The notes: a model not told the origin generated them from the sequence alone. 64,000 bases of DNA from Arthrobacter sp. (GCF_031179985.1 NZ_JAPSHJ010000006.1:55845-119844), one strand, 5' to 3'; positions 26,972 through 36,007 are shown, counted from the stretch's first letter. Translations and numbers: made by a program.

Positions 26972-27721
26972 ATGTCCGCTGCGAGTAAAGTCTCATCAAA
27001 CCAAGTCTCCAACACCACAGCACGTGGCGCGGGGAAGTCAGTTGATGACGCTGTGACCCGAAAGAACGCGCAACGGCGCCTTCCAGCGCAGCGTGACCTT
27101 GAAGTGCAGCAGGGCCGTTCGACACAGCGTGACCTTGAAGCACAGCGTGATCCTGATACACAGACTGAAGGCATGAGCGTCGGGGTCATCCTGGGCTTTC
27201 CGCCGGACATCGCATTGGAACTCCAGCAGTGGCGGGCATCGTTCGGCGACCCCATGGCTGATGTGATCCCGGCGCACATCACGCTGGTCACCACCACACT
27301 GACGGACGATTGGGAAGCGACGCTGAGCCATGTCCGCGAAGTGGCCAGGAACCAGGAGCCTTTCACCGTCAGCATCGCTGGAACCGGGTCCTTCCGCCCC
27401 GTCTCCCCGGTGGTGTTCCTCAACGTCGAGGACGGGTTCGGGGCTTGTGTGGATCTCCATGAGAGGCTGCAGACCGGCCCTCTTGAGCGTGACCTCCCTT
27501 TTGCCTACCACCCCCATGTGACCATCGCCCACGATGTTGCCCCCGAGAGCCTCGACGAGGCCGAAACGGTGTTGAAGGACTACAGGGCCACCTTCCCTGT
27601 GGTTAGCATGGGACTCTACGAGCACGACACCAACGGCATCTGGCAGCTACGGGAAGAGTTGGATTTTGGTATCGAAACTGACCACCCCCGAGGGGCGGAC
27701 AGCTCAGCGCGGTCCCGCTGA
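26972..27721 (+). CDS. 2'-5' RNA ligase family protein
   Basis: A 249-aa protein of the 2H phosphoesterase fold. The two HxT motifs are HITLVTT (about 107-113) and HVTIAHDV (about 180-187). Family members ligate or cleave 2'-5' bonds and cyclic phosphates in RNA. The first 65 residues are unusual: a Gln/Arg/Asp repeat (QRDLE units) between trpS and the core. The core starts cleanly at ATG 27173 (MSVGVILGF), so the upstream 67 residues may be untranslated or a linker. Its end overlaps yihY by 56 bp. Confidence 0.75.
   Translation: MSAASKVSSNQVSNTTARGAGKSVDDAVTRKNAQRRLPAQRDLEVQQGRSTQRDLEAQRDPDTQTEGMSVGVILGFPPDIALELQQWRASFGDPMADVIPAHITLVTTTLTDDWEATLSHVREVARNQEPFTVSIAGTGSFRPVSPVVFLNVEDGFGACVDLHERLQTGPLERDLPFAYHPHVTIAHDVAPESLDEAETVLKDYRATFPVVSMGLYEHDTNGIWQLREELDFGIETDHPRGADSSARSR
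27089..27157 (+). repeat. CAGCGTGACCTTGAAG repeat
   Basis: The 16-mer CAGCGTGACCTTGAAG occurs twice (27089-27104 and 27125-27140), with a diverged third copy at 27143-27157. Read in frame it gives QRDLE/QRDLE/QRDPD. It lies in the N-terminal extension of the 2'-5' ligase ORF. Confidence 0.7.
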
Positions 27722-28838
27722 CCAGCCCCCCGCTGACAAGCCCCTGCCCACCAACCTGGCCCAGCTGCAGCTGGAGATTATCCGCAGGAAGCTGGAGTGG
27801 GGCAAAACCCGCCGTGCTGGCGGCGGCCCCCTCAAATCCCTGACGGCGATGGTCCAGTGGCTCGTCGCCCGGCTCAACGTCCTTCGCCCCGTACGGGCCA
27901 TGCAGCAGTACAACCTTCAGCGCGGGCCACTCCTGAGCGCCGGTATCGGCTTCAACATGTTCTTTTCCATCACGGGTCTGCTCACCACCGGCTTCTCCAT
28001 TGCAGGCCTGGCGCTGCGCGATCAGCCGGCACTCCTGGACAGAATCGTCAGCAGTGTATCGGCTGCCGCGCCTGGACTGCTGACAACAGAGAGCAAGGAA
28101 GGCCTGGTGGCCCCGGAGGAACTGCTGAACCCCGACGGGCTGGGCTGGACAGCCGTTATAGCCGCCGTAGTAACAGTAGTGACGTCCCTCCGCTGGATTG
28201 GCGGCATGCGCGGCGGCTTGCGGATAATCCATGAGTTGCCTCCGCTGACGATGAATCCTGTGCTCCTGAAGCTGAAAGAGGCAGGGATACTTCTGCTGCT
28301 CGGTGTTGCGCTTGTAGTCAGCGCAGGTGCTTCCCTGGTCTTCGGCACTGCTGCCGGCTGGGTGACGGAGCAGTTCCGGCTTGACGCTTTGCTCTCAGGG
28401 CCTTTGACCACATCCATTAAGATCGGCGTGCCGCTGGTGCTGGCGTGGATGACGGCCGTCATCATGTTCCGACTGGCGGGCGGCTTGAAGTTGTCCCGCC
28501 GGGCGCTGCTGGAGGGAACCATCCTTGCGGCGCTGGGAACCGGTGTCCTGCAGATCTTCAGCACGGATTTGCTGGCAAGCGCCGGGCGGAATCCGATCCT
28601 GGCCCCGTTCGCGATCATTATCGGCCTGTTGATCTGGTTCAACCTGGTCAGCCAGGTGTATCTGATGGCTGCGGCCTGGTCCAAGGTACGCGAGGAGGAC
28701 CTCAAAAGGGCGCCCACCGGCAAAATAACGGGCTGGGGTCCCCGTCGGGTGCAGCCCGGTAAAACCCCGGTCGATCCGGAGCGTGCGCTGGAGGCTACCG
28801 TCCGGCGTCGAGGTACTGATCGGCCCAAGCAGAAATAA
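27666..28838 (+). CDS. YihY/virulence factor BrkB family membrane protein
   Basis: A 390-aa protein with about six hydrophobic segments. It has the RGPLLSAGIGFNMFFSITGLL segment, the GLGWTAVIAAVVTVVTSLRWIGGMRGGLRI loop and the terminal LLIWFNLVSQVYLMAAAWSKVRE segment, all typical of YihY/BrkB. These proteins sit in the cytoplasmic membrane; a transport or envelope role is proposed but unproven. It starts at TTG 27666 inside the previous gene. Its 3' end overlaps the convergent hydrolase by 44 bp. Confidence 0.85.
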   Translation: MVSKLTTPEGRTAQRGPADQPPADKPLPTNLAQLQLEIIRRKLEWGKTRRAGGGPLKSLTAMVQWLVARLNVLRPVRAMQQYNLQRGPLLSAGIGFNMFFSITGLLTTGFSIAGLALRDQPALLDRIVSSVSAAAPGLLTTESKEGLVAPEELLNPDGLGWTAVIAAVVTVVTSLRWIGGMRGGLRIIHELPPLTMNPVLLKLKEAGILLLLGVALVVSAGASLVFGTAAGWVTEQFRLDALLSGPLTTSIKIGVPLVLAWMTAVIMFRLAGGLKLSRRALLEGTILAALGTGVLQIFSTDLLASAGRNPILAPFAIIIGLLIWFNLVSQVYLMAAAWSKVREEDLKRAPTGKITGWGPRRVQPGKTPVDPERALEATVRRRGTDRPKQK

Positions 28839-29565
28839 TCCTGCCTGCACGCGCCGCCTGCCCCTTGCCTGTGAGCAAGTGGTCGCTGCCTTCCAGGGAC
28901 ACGAAGCTGCGGGGGTGCCGTGCCGTCTGGAAGATGGTGCTGGCGTTTTCGATGCCCACGGTGTTATCGGTGGGGGAGTGGAGGACCATCAGCGGCTTGT
29001 GCAGGCGCTTGATGCAGTCGGTAAGGTCGGCGTTTTCAAGATCCTCAACGAAGTGCCGGCGGATCTCCACCCGTTTGCCGCCGAGGTCCACCTCGGCGCT
29101 GCCTTCGCTGAGGATCTTATCCAGGGCGGCGTCAAAGACGTGGGCAACATGCTTCGGCGAGAAGGGCGCCGCGACGGTAGCGACGGCGTCGAGCTCGGGA
29201 ATGTGCTGGGCAGCTGCCAGCACCGCGGCACCACCAAAGGAGTGCCCCACCAGAATCGAAATAGTTTTTCCCTGTGAACGCATGAACTCGGCAGCACGGA
29301 CTGTGTCAGCCACCTTGTGGCTGAACGATCCTTCAGACCACAACCCGGCTGAATCGCCCAGGCCAAGGTTGTCGAAGCGGAGCATCCCCACGCCGTTATC
29401 AGCCAGGGCTTTGCACATCCGCGAGGCGGAAGGGCTGTCCTTGCCAAGCGTGAACCCGTGCGAGAACACGCCCCACCCTTTAACCTGGCCGTCGGGAACA
29501 TCGAGAATCCCGGACAGGATCTCGCCGGTTGTTCCCTCGAAGCTGATTTTCTCCGACCGTGACAT
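28795..29565 (-). CDS. Alpha/beta hydrolase
   Basis: A 256-aa serine hydrolase. The nucleophile elbow is GHSFGG (about residue 115), the oxyanion segment is FSHGFTLGKD, and the final SDHLLTGKG carries the acid-His region. It matches the hydrolase half of YhfK/OsmC-linked alpha/beta hydrolases. ATG 29565 is eight bases after AAAGG. It is convergent with yihY and separated from sdhB by a terminator hairpin. Substrate unknown; a short-chain ester or acyl-transfer product is typical. Confidence 0.85.
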   Translation of the reverse strand: MSRSEKISFEGTTGEILSGILDVPDGQVKGWGVFSHGFTLGKDSPSASRMCKALADNGVGMLRFDNLGLGDSAGLWSEGSFSHKVADTVRAAEFMRSQGKTISILVGHSFGGAAVLAAAQHIPELDAVATVAAPFSPKHVAHVFDAALDKILSEGSAEVDLGGKRVEIRRHFVEDLENADLTDCIKRLHKPLMVLHSPTDNTVGIENASTIFQTARHPRSFVSLEGSDHLLTGKGQAARAGRIISAWADQYLDAGR

Positions 29566-29592
29566 CGCTTTGCCTTTCAGTTCTGCTGAAAC

Positions 29593-29646
29593 GACGACGG
29601 CGCCGGCCCACCGCTGGGGTGAGGGGCGCCGTCGTCGCTATAGTGC
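29593..29646 (-). terminator. Terminator-like hairpin after sdhB
   Basis: GACGACGGCGCC (29593-29604) pairs perfectly with GGCGCCGTCGTC (29635-29646), with a 30-base GC-rich loop. It lies between the sdhB stop and the next minus-strand gene, and probably ends the sdh operon. The T tract is weak (GTTT). Confidence 0.6.
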
Positions 29647-29674
29647 CTTGTTGGTAGAACCTGGTACTAAAGAG

Positions 29675-30457
29675 TCAGATCTTGCGGGACAGGATGGCCT
29701 GCTTGACCTCAGCGATTGCCTGCGTCACCTGGATGCCGCGGGGGCAGGCCTCGGAACAGTTGAAGGTGGTGCGGCAACGCCACACGCCTTCCTTGTCATT
29801 GAGGATCTCCAGGCGCATGTCGCCGGCGTCATCGCGGGAATCGAAGATGAAGCGGTGGGCGTTCACGATGGCAGCCGGGCCGAAGTACTGACCGTCGGTC
29901 CAGAAGACGGGGCACGATGACGTACACGCGGCGCAGAGGATGCACTTGGTGGTGTCATCGAACCGCTCGCGGTCTTCGGCGGACTGCAGACGCTCCTTAG
30001 TGGGTTCGTGGCCTCTGTTGATGAGGAACGGCATAACCTCGCGGAAGGACTGGAAGAACGGTTCCATATCCACGATGAGGTCCTTCTCCACCGGGAGGCC
30101 CTTGATGGGTTCCACCGTGATGGGCTTGGACGTGTCCAGGTCCTTCAGAAGCGTTTTGCAGGCAAGACGGTTGCGGCCGTTGATGCGCATGGCATCCGAG
30201 CCACAAACACCGTGGGCGCAGGAGCGGCGGAACGAAACGCTGCCGTCGATCTCCCACTTGATCTTGTGCAGGGCATCCAGCACACGGTCGGTGCCGTACA
30301 TGGTGACCTTAAAGTCATCCCAGGTAGCGTCAGCGGAGACCTCAGGGTTATAGCGGCGCACGCGCATGGTGACGTCGAATGTGGGGATCTCTCCGCCACC
30401 TCCGACGTGGGCGGGCAGTTCGATCTTGGAGGCTGGCTCAGCAAGTTCAGCGGACAT
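29675..30457 (-). CDS. sdhB: Succinate dehydrogenase iron-sulfur subunit
   Basis: A 260-aa subunit carrying three iron-sulfur clusters. The [2Fe-2S] Cys are in RRSCAHGVCGSDAM and LACKT, and the 4Fe and 3Fe cluster ligands in CILCAACTSSCP and FNCSEACPRGI. It passes electrons from SdhA to the membrane anchor. The N-terminal 25 residues are an Ala/Glu-rich extension. Only one base separates it from sdhA, and the order sdhC-D-A-B is that of actinobacteria. Confidence 0.96.
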   Translation of the reverse strand: MSAELAEPASKIELPAHVGGGGEIPTFDVTMRVRRYNPEVSADATWDDFKVTMYGTDRVLDALHKIKWEIDGSVSFRRSCAHGVCGSDAMRINGRNRLACKTLLKDLDTSKPITVEPIKGLPVEKDLIVDMEPFFQSFREVMPFLINRGHEPTKERLQSAEDRERFDDTTKCILCAACTSSCPVFWTDGQYFGPAAIVNAHRFIFDSRDDAGDMRLEILNDKEGVWRCRTTFNCSEACPRGIQVTQAIAEVKQAILSRKI

Positions 30458-30458
30458 C

Positions 30459-32264
30459 TTAGTACTTCCTCACCATCGGCTCGTAGCGCGTGAAGACAAC
30501 GGGCTTGGTGCCAAGCCTGATGCCGGCGATTGCCTCTGCGGAACCGGTTCCGTCCGCAGGTGCGTGCTCGTCCTTGTACGCCATGGAGTGCTTCATGAAT
30601 TTGTCGTCGTCGCGCTCGGGGAAATCCTCGCGGAAGTGACCGCCACGGGATTCTTCCCGGTGCAGGGCCGCCACGGTCATCACCTTGGCGAGTTCCAGCA
30701 GGAAGCCCAGCTCTACGGCTTCCAGGAGATCCAGGTTGAACCGCTTGCCCTTGTCCTGAACACTGATGCGCTTGTACCGCTCCTCGAAGGACGCGATGTC
30801 CCGCAGAACCTGGTTCAACGTTTCGGCGGTCCGGAACACCTGCATGTTGGCGTCCATGGTGTCCTGCAGCTCCTTGCGGATCACAGCCACTTTCTCGTCA
30901 CCGTTCCCGTTGCGGGCGATGTTCAGCAGCTCGATCGTGTACGCTTCCGGGTCCTCCGGAAGCTCAACGAAGTCTGCTGTCTTGGCATATTCCGCAGCGG
31001 CGATGCCGGCACGCTTGCCGAAGACATTGATGTCCAAAAGGGAGTTGGTGCCCAGGCGGTTCGAGCCGTGCACGGACACGCACGCAACCTCGCCCGCGGC
31101 GTAAAGGCCGGGAACCACGGTGTCGTTGTCCTGCAGGACTTCGGTGGTGATGTTGGTGGGGATGCCGCCCATGGCGTAGTGCGCCGTGGGGAAAACCGGA
31201 ACCGGTTCGGTGTAGGGCTCCACACCGAGGTAGGTGCGGGCGAACTCGGTAATGTCCGGCAGCTTGGCGTCGATGTGCGCCGGTTCAAGGTGCGTCAGGT
31301 CAAGGAGCACGTAGTCCTTGTTAGGACCGCAACCGCGCCCTTCACGGACCTCGTTGGCCATGGAACGGGCCACAATGTCACGCGGGGCAAGGTCCTTGAT
31401 GGTGGGGGCGTAGCGCTCCATGAAGCGTTCACCCTCCGAGTTCCGCAGGATGGCGCCTTCGCCACGGGCGGCCTCCGAGAGGAGGATGCCGAGGCCCGCG
31501 AGGCCTGTCGGGTGGAACTGGAAGAATTCCATGTCCTCCAGCGGAATGCCCCGGCGGAACGCGATGCCCATGCCGTCACCGGTGAGGGTGTGGGCATTGG
31601 AGGTGGTCTTGAAGACCTTGCCGGCGCCGCCGGAAGCGAACACCACGGACTTGGCCTGGAACACGTGCAGCTCGCCGGAGGCGAGGTCGTAAGAGACGAC
31701 GCCGGCAACGCGCTTCTGCTTGTACGGCGTGCCATCCTCACGAACGGCGTCCTCTTCGACGGTCAGGAGGTCAAGGACGTAGTACTCGTTATAGAACTCA
31801 ACGTTGTGCTTGACGCAGTTTTGGTACAGGGTCTGGAGGATCATGTGCCCTGTGCGGTCAGCTGCGTAGCATGCCCGGCGGACGGGAGCCTTGCCGTGAT
31901 CGCGGGTGTGGCCGCCGAACCTGCGCTGGTCGATCCGGCCCTCAGGGGTGCGGTTGAACGGCAGGCCCATCTTTTCCAGGTCCAGGACGGCGTCAATCGC
32001 TTCCTTCGCCATAACCTCGGCGGCATCCTGGTCAACCAGGTAGTCACCGCCCTTAATGGTGTCGAAGGTGTGCCACTCCCAGTTGTCTTCCTCGACATTG
32101 GCCAATGCCGCACACATGCCACCCTGCGCTGCACCGGTGTGCGAGCGGGTGGGGTAGAGCTTGGTCAATACTGCTGTTCGCGCACGCTGACCGGATTCGA
32201 TCGCTGCGCGCATGCCAGCACCACCGGCACCGACGATAACGACGTCGTACTTATGGACCTGCAT
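30459..32264 (-). CDS. sdhA: Succinate dehydrogenase flavoprotein subunit
   Basis: A 601-aa FAD subunit. The dinucleotide motif VIVGAGGAGMRAA, the covalent-FAD His in SHTGAAQGG, and the substrate-binding HGSNRLGTNS are present. It oxidises succinate to fumarate. I start at ATG 32264 (MQVHKYDVV); the track's 32303 adds 13 residues without a ribosome site. A plus-strand ORF of 643 codons runs antisense through this gene and is a shadow. It is the third gene of sdhCDAB. Confidence 0.97.
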   Translation of the reverse strand: MQVHKYDVVIVGAGGAGMRAAIESGQRARTAVLTKLYPTRSHTGAAQGGMCAALANVEEDNWEWHTFDTIKGGDYLVDQDAAEVMAKEAIDAVLDLEKMGLPFNRTPEGRIDQRRFGGHTRDHGKAPVRRACYAADRTGHMILQTLYQNCVKHNVEFYNEYYVLDLLTVEEDAVREDGTPYKQKRVAGVVSYDLASGELHVFQAKSVVFASGGAGKVFKTTSNAHTLTGDGMGIAFRRGIPLEDMEFFQFHPTGLAGLGILLSEAARGEGAILRNSEGERFMERYAPTIKDLAPRDIVARSMANEVREGRGCGPNKDYVLLDLTHLEPAHIDAKLPDITEFARTYLGVEPYTEPVPVFPTAHYAMGGIPTNITTEVLQDNDTVVPGLYAAGEVACVSVHGSNRLGTNSLLDINVFGKRAGIAAAEYAKTADFVELPEDPEAYTIELLNIARNGNGDEKVAVIRKELQDTMDANMQVFRTAETLNQVLRDIASFEERYKRISVQDKGKRFNLDLLEAVELGFLLELAKVMTVAALHREESRGGHFREDFPERDDDKFMKHSMAYKDEHAPADGTGSAEAIAGIRLGTKPVVFTRYEPMVRKY

Positions 32265-32378
32265 ACCAGACGCTCTTTCTCTCAAAATTCGCTGTAAAAG
32301 CACGGGCCGGCGGAGCCTGCACCGTAAAACCTGAAACGTGAAACCACTCCCTGCGCCAGTGCAGGCAGTAGGGCAGCC

Positions 32379-32873
32379 CTAGACCGCGGGGCAGAAGCCA
32401 CCCTGCAACGGGACGCCGTCGATCATGGGGCACGGGTTGAACGTAAAGATCACCAAGGTGCCCAGGATGATGATGACTGTGGTGGCCGCGTAGAGGACCA
32501 TCTTCAGCCAGAAGCGGGTGGAGTCCTTTTCCGCGTAGTCATTGATGATGGTGCGGACGCCGTTGGTGCCGTGAAGCATTGCAAGCCACAGCATGGCAAG
32601 GTCCCATACTTGCCAGAACGGGTCCGCCCACTTGCCGGCAACGAAACCGAAGTCGACTGCCTTGATGCCCTCGCCCACGAGCAGGTTGACGAACAGGTGC
32701 CCAAAGATCAGGACAACAAGGACAACGCCGGAGAGCCGCATGAATAGCCATGCGAACATTTCAAAGTTGCCGCGGGAGCCGCCTGTCCGGCGGTATTGCG
32801 GAGCAACGACGCCGGCAGCAGGCTTGCCGCTGATCTGGCCGCTGCGTGGGGGCTGGATCTCTGTTGCAGACAT
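32379..32873 (-). CDS. sdhD: Succinate dehydrogenase hydrophobic anchor subunit
   Basis: A 164-aa membrane anchor with three hydrophobic segments. The MFAWLFMRLSGVVLVVLIFGHLFVNLLVGEG and LAMLWLAMLHGTNGVRTIINDY segments match SdhD; the histidines in GHLF and LHGTN are candidate heme/quinone ligands. The first 35 residues are cytosolic. It starts three bases after the sdhC stop. With SdhC it holds the SdhAB head and binds menaquinone. Confidence 0.92.
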   Translation of the reverse strand: MSATEIQPPRSGQISGKPAAGVVAPQYRRTGGSRGNFEMFAWLFMRLSGVVLVVLIFGHLFVNLLVGEGIKAVDFGFVAGKWADPFWQVWDLAMLWLAMLHGTNGVRTIINDYAEKDSTRFWLKMVLYAATTVIIILGTLVIFTFNPCPMIDGVPLQGGFCPAV

Positions 32874-32876
32874 GGC

Positions 32877-33257
32877 TTAGTGACCTCCGAAGGCGAGGGA
32901 AAGGTGGCGGATGGAGAAGGCCACCATGGTGACAACCCAGAGAGCCAGGACAATCCACAGCATCTGGCGCTGGTACTTGGCACCCTTCTTCCAGAAGTCG
33001 ACGGCGATGATCCGCAGGCCGTTGAAGGCGTGGAACACAATTGCTGCGACGAGGCCCGTTTCACCCAGGGCCATCAGCGGGTTCTTGTAGGCAGCGATCA
33101 CATGGTTGTAGGCCTCGGGGGACACGCGCACCAGTGAGGTGTCCAGCACATGGACCAACAAGAAGAAAAAGATCACTACACCGGTAATACGGTGTCCTAC
33201 CCAGGACCACATGCCTTCACGGCCGCGGTACAAGGTGCCAGCTGGTTTTGTCGGCAC
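32877..33257 (-). CDS. sdhC: Succinate dehydrogenase cytochrome b556 subunit
   Basis: A 126-aa anchor subunit with three hydrophobic segments. The WSWVGHRITGVVIFFFLLVHVLDTSL block carries the heme histidines typical of SdhC. The GTG start at 33257 has GGAGG eight bases upstream, so the track's longer form at 33302 is rejected. It is the first gene of the sdhCDAB operon; its promoter lies in the 250-bp gap shared with the divergent manC gene. Confidence 0.92.
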   Translation of the reverse strand: MPTKPAGTLYRGREGMWSWVGHRITGVVIFFFLLVHVLDTSLVRVSPEAYNHVIAAYKNPLMALGETGLVAAIVFHAFNGLRIIAVDFWKKGAKYQRQMLWIVLALWVVTMVAFSIRHLSLAFGGH

Positions 33258-33339
33258 TGAATAAACCTCCCTGCAACACAGCGGCGCTGGCGTGGGATCC
33301 ACGCGGGGGAAACGCCTGCTGCGAGAGCACTCGTAGCTC

Positions 33340-33384
33340 GGGCCTAAATCTAGGCTTCGCTCACAGCTTATTCAATTTAGGCCC
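33340..33384. promoter_or_regulatory. GGCCTAAAT repeat array in sdhC-manC intergenic region
   Basis: GGGCCTAAAT (33340-33349) and its exact inverse ATTTAGGCCC (33375-33384) form a 10-bp inverted repeat. An inner GCCTA-N4-TAGGC palindrome (33342-33355) overlaps the first arm. GGCCTAAATTG also appears upstream of livK (57497-57507). It may be an operator for sdh control. The remaining gap to manC holds nothing else I can identify. Confidence 0.45.
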
Positions 33385-33510
33385 TCCTTGGTGGCCAGTA
33401 ACAGCGCGGATTTCACGAAATGATGAGACAAATGCCACATAATGAGGGGTTGCGCAGGCTTACAAGCAGGGTGCGGGGGCCGCCCTGAGGCGCTTCCGCT
33501 AAAGTAGGCC

Positions 33511-34647
33511 GTGATGAGAGACGACAATGTGACAAACCAGAATTCACCGTTAGACCGTTTTATTGCGGTGATTCCGGCCGGCGGAGTGGGGACCCGACTT
33601 TGGCCCCTGTCACGGGCAGCCGCCCCGAAATTCCTCCACGACCTCACGGGATCCGGCAGCACGCTGCTCCGTGCCACCTACGATCGCCTCGAGCCGCTGG
33701 CCGGCAAGCAGGTCCTGGTTGTGACCGGAACAGCGCACCGGACGGCTGTCTGCAGCCAGTTGCCCGAACTGCAGGACAGCGACCTCGTGCTCGAAAGCGA
33801 GCCCAAGGATTCCGGCGCCGCGATCGGCCTGGCCGCAGCCATCCTGCACCAGCGCGATCCGGACACCATCATGGGGTCCTTCGCCGCGGACCATGTCATC
33901 AGCCCTGACGACCTCTTCCAGGACACCGTCCGCGAGGCAATCCACACTGCAGCGGCCGGCAAGATCGTCACGATCGGTATCAAGCCGACCCATCCGTCTA
34001 CCGGGTTCGGCTACATCCGCTCCGGACGTAACCTCGCTGTCCCGTTGGCACCCAATGCGCAGGCTGTCGTGGAATTTGTGGAGAAACCAAGCGAAGAAGT
34101 GGCCCAGGAGTATGTGGACAGCGGTGATTACGTCTGGAATGCGGGTATGTTCGTCGCGCCGGTCGCCCTCATGCTGAAGCACCTCGAAGCCAACCAGCCG
34201 GAACTTTTCAAGGGCCTGCTGGAAATAGCCCGGGCCTGGGATGGTCCGGAACGCGATGAAGTCACCGCCCGCGTCTGGCCGACGCTTCCGAAGATTGCCA
34301 TTGACTATGCGGTGGCTGAACCTGCGGCCGCGGCGGGGGACGTCGCCGTCGTGCCGGGTCTTTTCCGTTGGGACGACGTCGGAGACTTCGCCTCTGTGGG
34401 AAGGCTGAACAGTGCCAAGGAAGTTCGCGATGTCACCGTTCTGGGCGAAGGCGCCCGCGTGTTCACGGAGAATGCCTCCGGTGTGGTGGTCTCGGATACA
34501 AAGCGCGTCATTGCCCTGATCGGCATCAAGGATGTGGTCATCGTGGACACTCCCGATGCCCTGCTGGTTACTACGAAGGCGCATTCGCAGCGGGTCAAGG
34601 CGGCTGTGGACGCCCTTAAGGCGAGCGGCGACACCGACGTCCTCTGA
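33511..34647 (+). CDS. manC: Mannose-1-phosphate guanylyltransferase
   Basis: A 378-aa nucleotidyltransferase. The signature VIPAGGVGTRLWPLSR (about 21-36) binds GTP, and the FVEKPSEEVAQEYV (mannose-phosphate) block and the NAGMFVA segment follow. It lacks the C-terminal isomerase domain of bifunctional ManC/AlgA, so it only makes GDP-mannose for mannosylation of glycans, glycolipids or proteins. A TAAAGT -10 ends five bases before GTG 33511, so it is leaderless. It is divergent from sdhC. Confidence 0.94.
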   Translation: MMRDDNVTNQNSPLDRFIAVIPAGGVGTRLWPLSRAAAPKFLHDLTGSGSTLLRATYDRLEPLAGKQVLVVTGTAHRTAVCSQLPELQDSDLVLESEPKDSGAAIGLAAAILHQRDPDTIMGSFAADHVISPDDLFQDTVREAIHTAAAGKIVTIGIKPTHPSTGFGYIRSGRNLAVPLAPNAQAVVEFVEKPSEEVAQEYVDSGDYVWNAGMFVAPVALMLKHLEANQPELFKGLLEIARAWDGPERDEVTARVWPTLPKIAIDYAVAEPAAAAGDVAVVPGLFRWDDVGDFASVGRLNSAKEVRDVTVLGEGARVFTENASGVVVSDTKRVIALIGIKDVVIVDTPDALLVTTKAHSQRVKAAVDALKASGDTDVL

Positions 34648-34767
34648 CGGCGTCCTCTGCCGGCCTCTCAGTCGGCTGGGACCGGCGAAGACCGGCTGGA
34701 ACCAGCTGAAACCGTAACGGGCCGACGGCGATGCCGCTATTCTTTGTACGCTCGCTAGAGTTATTGC

Positions 34768-35967
34768 GTGCGTAATTACACTACTGAAGCTGAGCCCACC
34801 GATCTGGTGGGGCCATGGCTGGAATCTCTCCTGCCGGAACTGATTGAATTCCGGCGTGACCTCCATGCGCACCCGGAGTTGTCGTTCAAGGAGTTCCGCA
34901 CCACCGACAAGCTCGTGGAGCGGCTCGAAGCGGCAGGGTTAAAACCCCGCAGACTTGAGGGCACTGGGCTCACCGTTGATGTCGGCGAGGGGCCCATTGC
35001 GACGGCTCTGCGCGGCGACATTGATGCCTTGCCGATCATCGAGGAAACAGGCCTCCCGTTCGCCTCCAAGAACCATGGTGTGACGCATGCCTGTGGCCAT
35101 GACGTGCACACCACCACCATGCTCGGGATTGCACTCGTGCTGCACCGGATGCATCTCGAGTCGCCGCTGCGTGGCTCTGTCCGCATCGTCTTCCAGCCGG
35201 CAGAAGAGACCATGCCCGGAGGTGCCCACTCGTGCATCGAGCAGGGCGTGCTCGACGGCGTCCCGCGCATCCTTGCGCTTCATTGTGACCCCCGGATCGA
35301 CGTCGGCAAGATCGGCACCCGGATCGGGGCCATCACGTCGGCCTCGGACACCATCAAAATCACCCTTAGTGGCAGGGGCGGGCATACTTCCCGCCCTCAC
35401 CTGACCGAAGACCTCGTGTTTGCCCTCTCGCAGATCGCCGTCAACGTGCCAGCGGTCCTGTCCCGGCGCGTTGATGTGCGTAGCGGCGTCTCCGTTGTCT
35501 GGGGTCAGATTTCAGCTGGCTCGGCCCCCAACGCCATTCCGGCCAACGGCTTCATGGCCGGCACCATGCGCTGCCTGGACCGCGACGCGTGGAAGAGTGC
35601 CGGCGAGCTCCTGGATGAAATCGTCCACGAAATCGCCGCTCCCTATGGAGTTGAGGTCCACCTTGAGCACACCCGCGGGGTCCCGCCCGTTGTTAACTCC
35701 GAGCACGAAACAGCGTTGATCGAAGCCGCCGCGCGCGCCGAAATCGGGGAAGGCGCAGTGGTCCTCACACCGCAGTCAATGGGCGGGGAGGACTTCGCCT
35801 GGTTCCTGGCCGAGCGCCCGGGTGCAATGATGCGGCTCGGCACCAAGACACCCGGCGGGGAAGAATACGATCTCCACCGCGGCGACTACATCCTGGACGA
35901 GCGGGCTCTCGGCTACGGCATCCAGGTGCTCACGGCTGCAGCACTCCGGACCATCCGCGATCTCTAG
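34768..35967 (+). CDS. M20 family amidohydrolase
   Basis: A 399-aa metallopeptidase-fold amidohydrolase. Metal-binding motifs are THACGHDVHTTTM, the PAEETMPGG (Glu pair) and HCDP, with RGDIDALPI before them; a dimerisation insert (GRGGHTSRPHLTEDLV) is present. This is the IAA-amino acid/N-acyl-amino acid hydrolase type. A TAGAGT hexamer ends six bases before GTG 34768, so it is leaderless. A terminator follows. The substrate (N-acyl amino acid, hippurate or indole conjugate) is unknown. Confidence 0.9.
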   Translation: MRNYTTEAEPTDLVGPWLESLLPELIEFRRDLHAHPELSFKEFRTTDKLVERLEAAGLKPRRLEGTGLTVDVGEGPIATALRGDIDALPIIEETGLPFASKNHGVTHACGHDVHTTTMLGIALVLHRMHLESPLRGSVRIVFQPAEETMPGGAHSCIEQGVLDGVPRILALHCDPRIDVGKIGTRIGAITSASDTIKITLSGRGGHTSRPHLTEDLVFALSQIAVNVPAVLSRRVDVRSGVSVVWGQISAGSAPNAIPANGFMAGTMRCLDRDAWKSAGELLDEIVHEIAAPYGVEVHLEHTRGVPPVVNSEHETALIEAAARAEIGEGAVVLTPQSMGGEDFAWFLAERPGAMMRLGTKTPGGEEYDLHRGDYILDERALGYGIQVLTAAALRTIRDL

Positions 35968-35977
35968 GCACTTCAAC

Positions 35978-36007
35978 GCGAACCGGCAGCATCTGCTGCC
36001 AGTTCGC
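35978..36007 (+). terminator. Intrinsic terminator after the amidohydrolase
   Basis: GCGAAC-C-GGCAGC pairs with GCTGCC-A-GTTCGC around ATCT (one C-A mismatch), followed by GCTTTCCTTT. Confidence 0.8.

Noticed and set aside
27089-27157. Possible CRISPR-like repeats
   Set aside because: Too few copies, irregular spacing and in-frame protein repeats; no cas genes are in the window.
30366-32297. 643-codon plus-strand ORF antisense to sdhA and the end of sdhB
   Set aside because: No family resemblance; Val/Leu/Gly-rich composition is what GC-rich codon bias gives on the antisense strand of a real gene.
33610-34872. 420-codon minus-strand ORF antisense to manC
   Set aside because: Covers a clear enzyme on the other strand and continues past its end only by chance; no recognisable domain.
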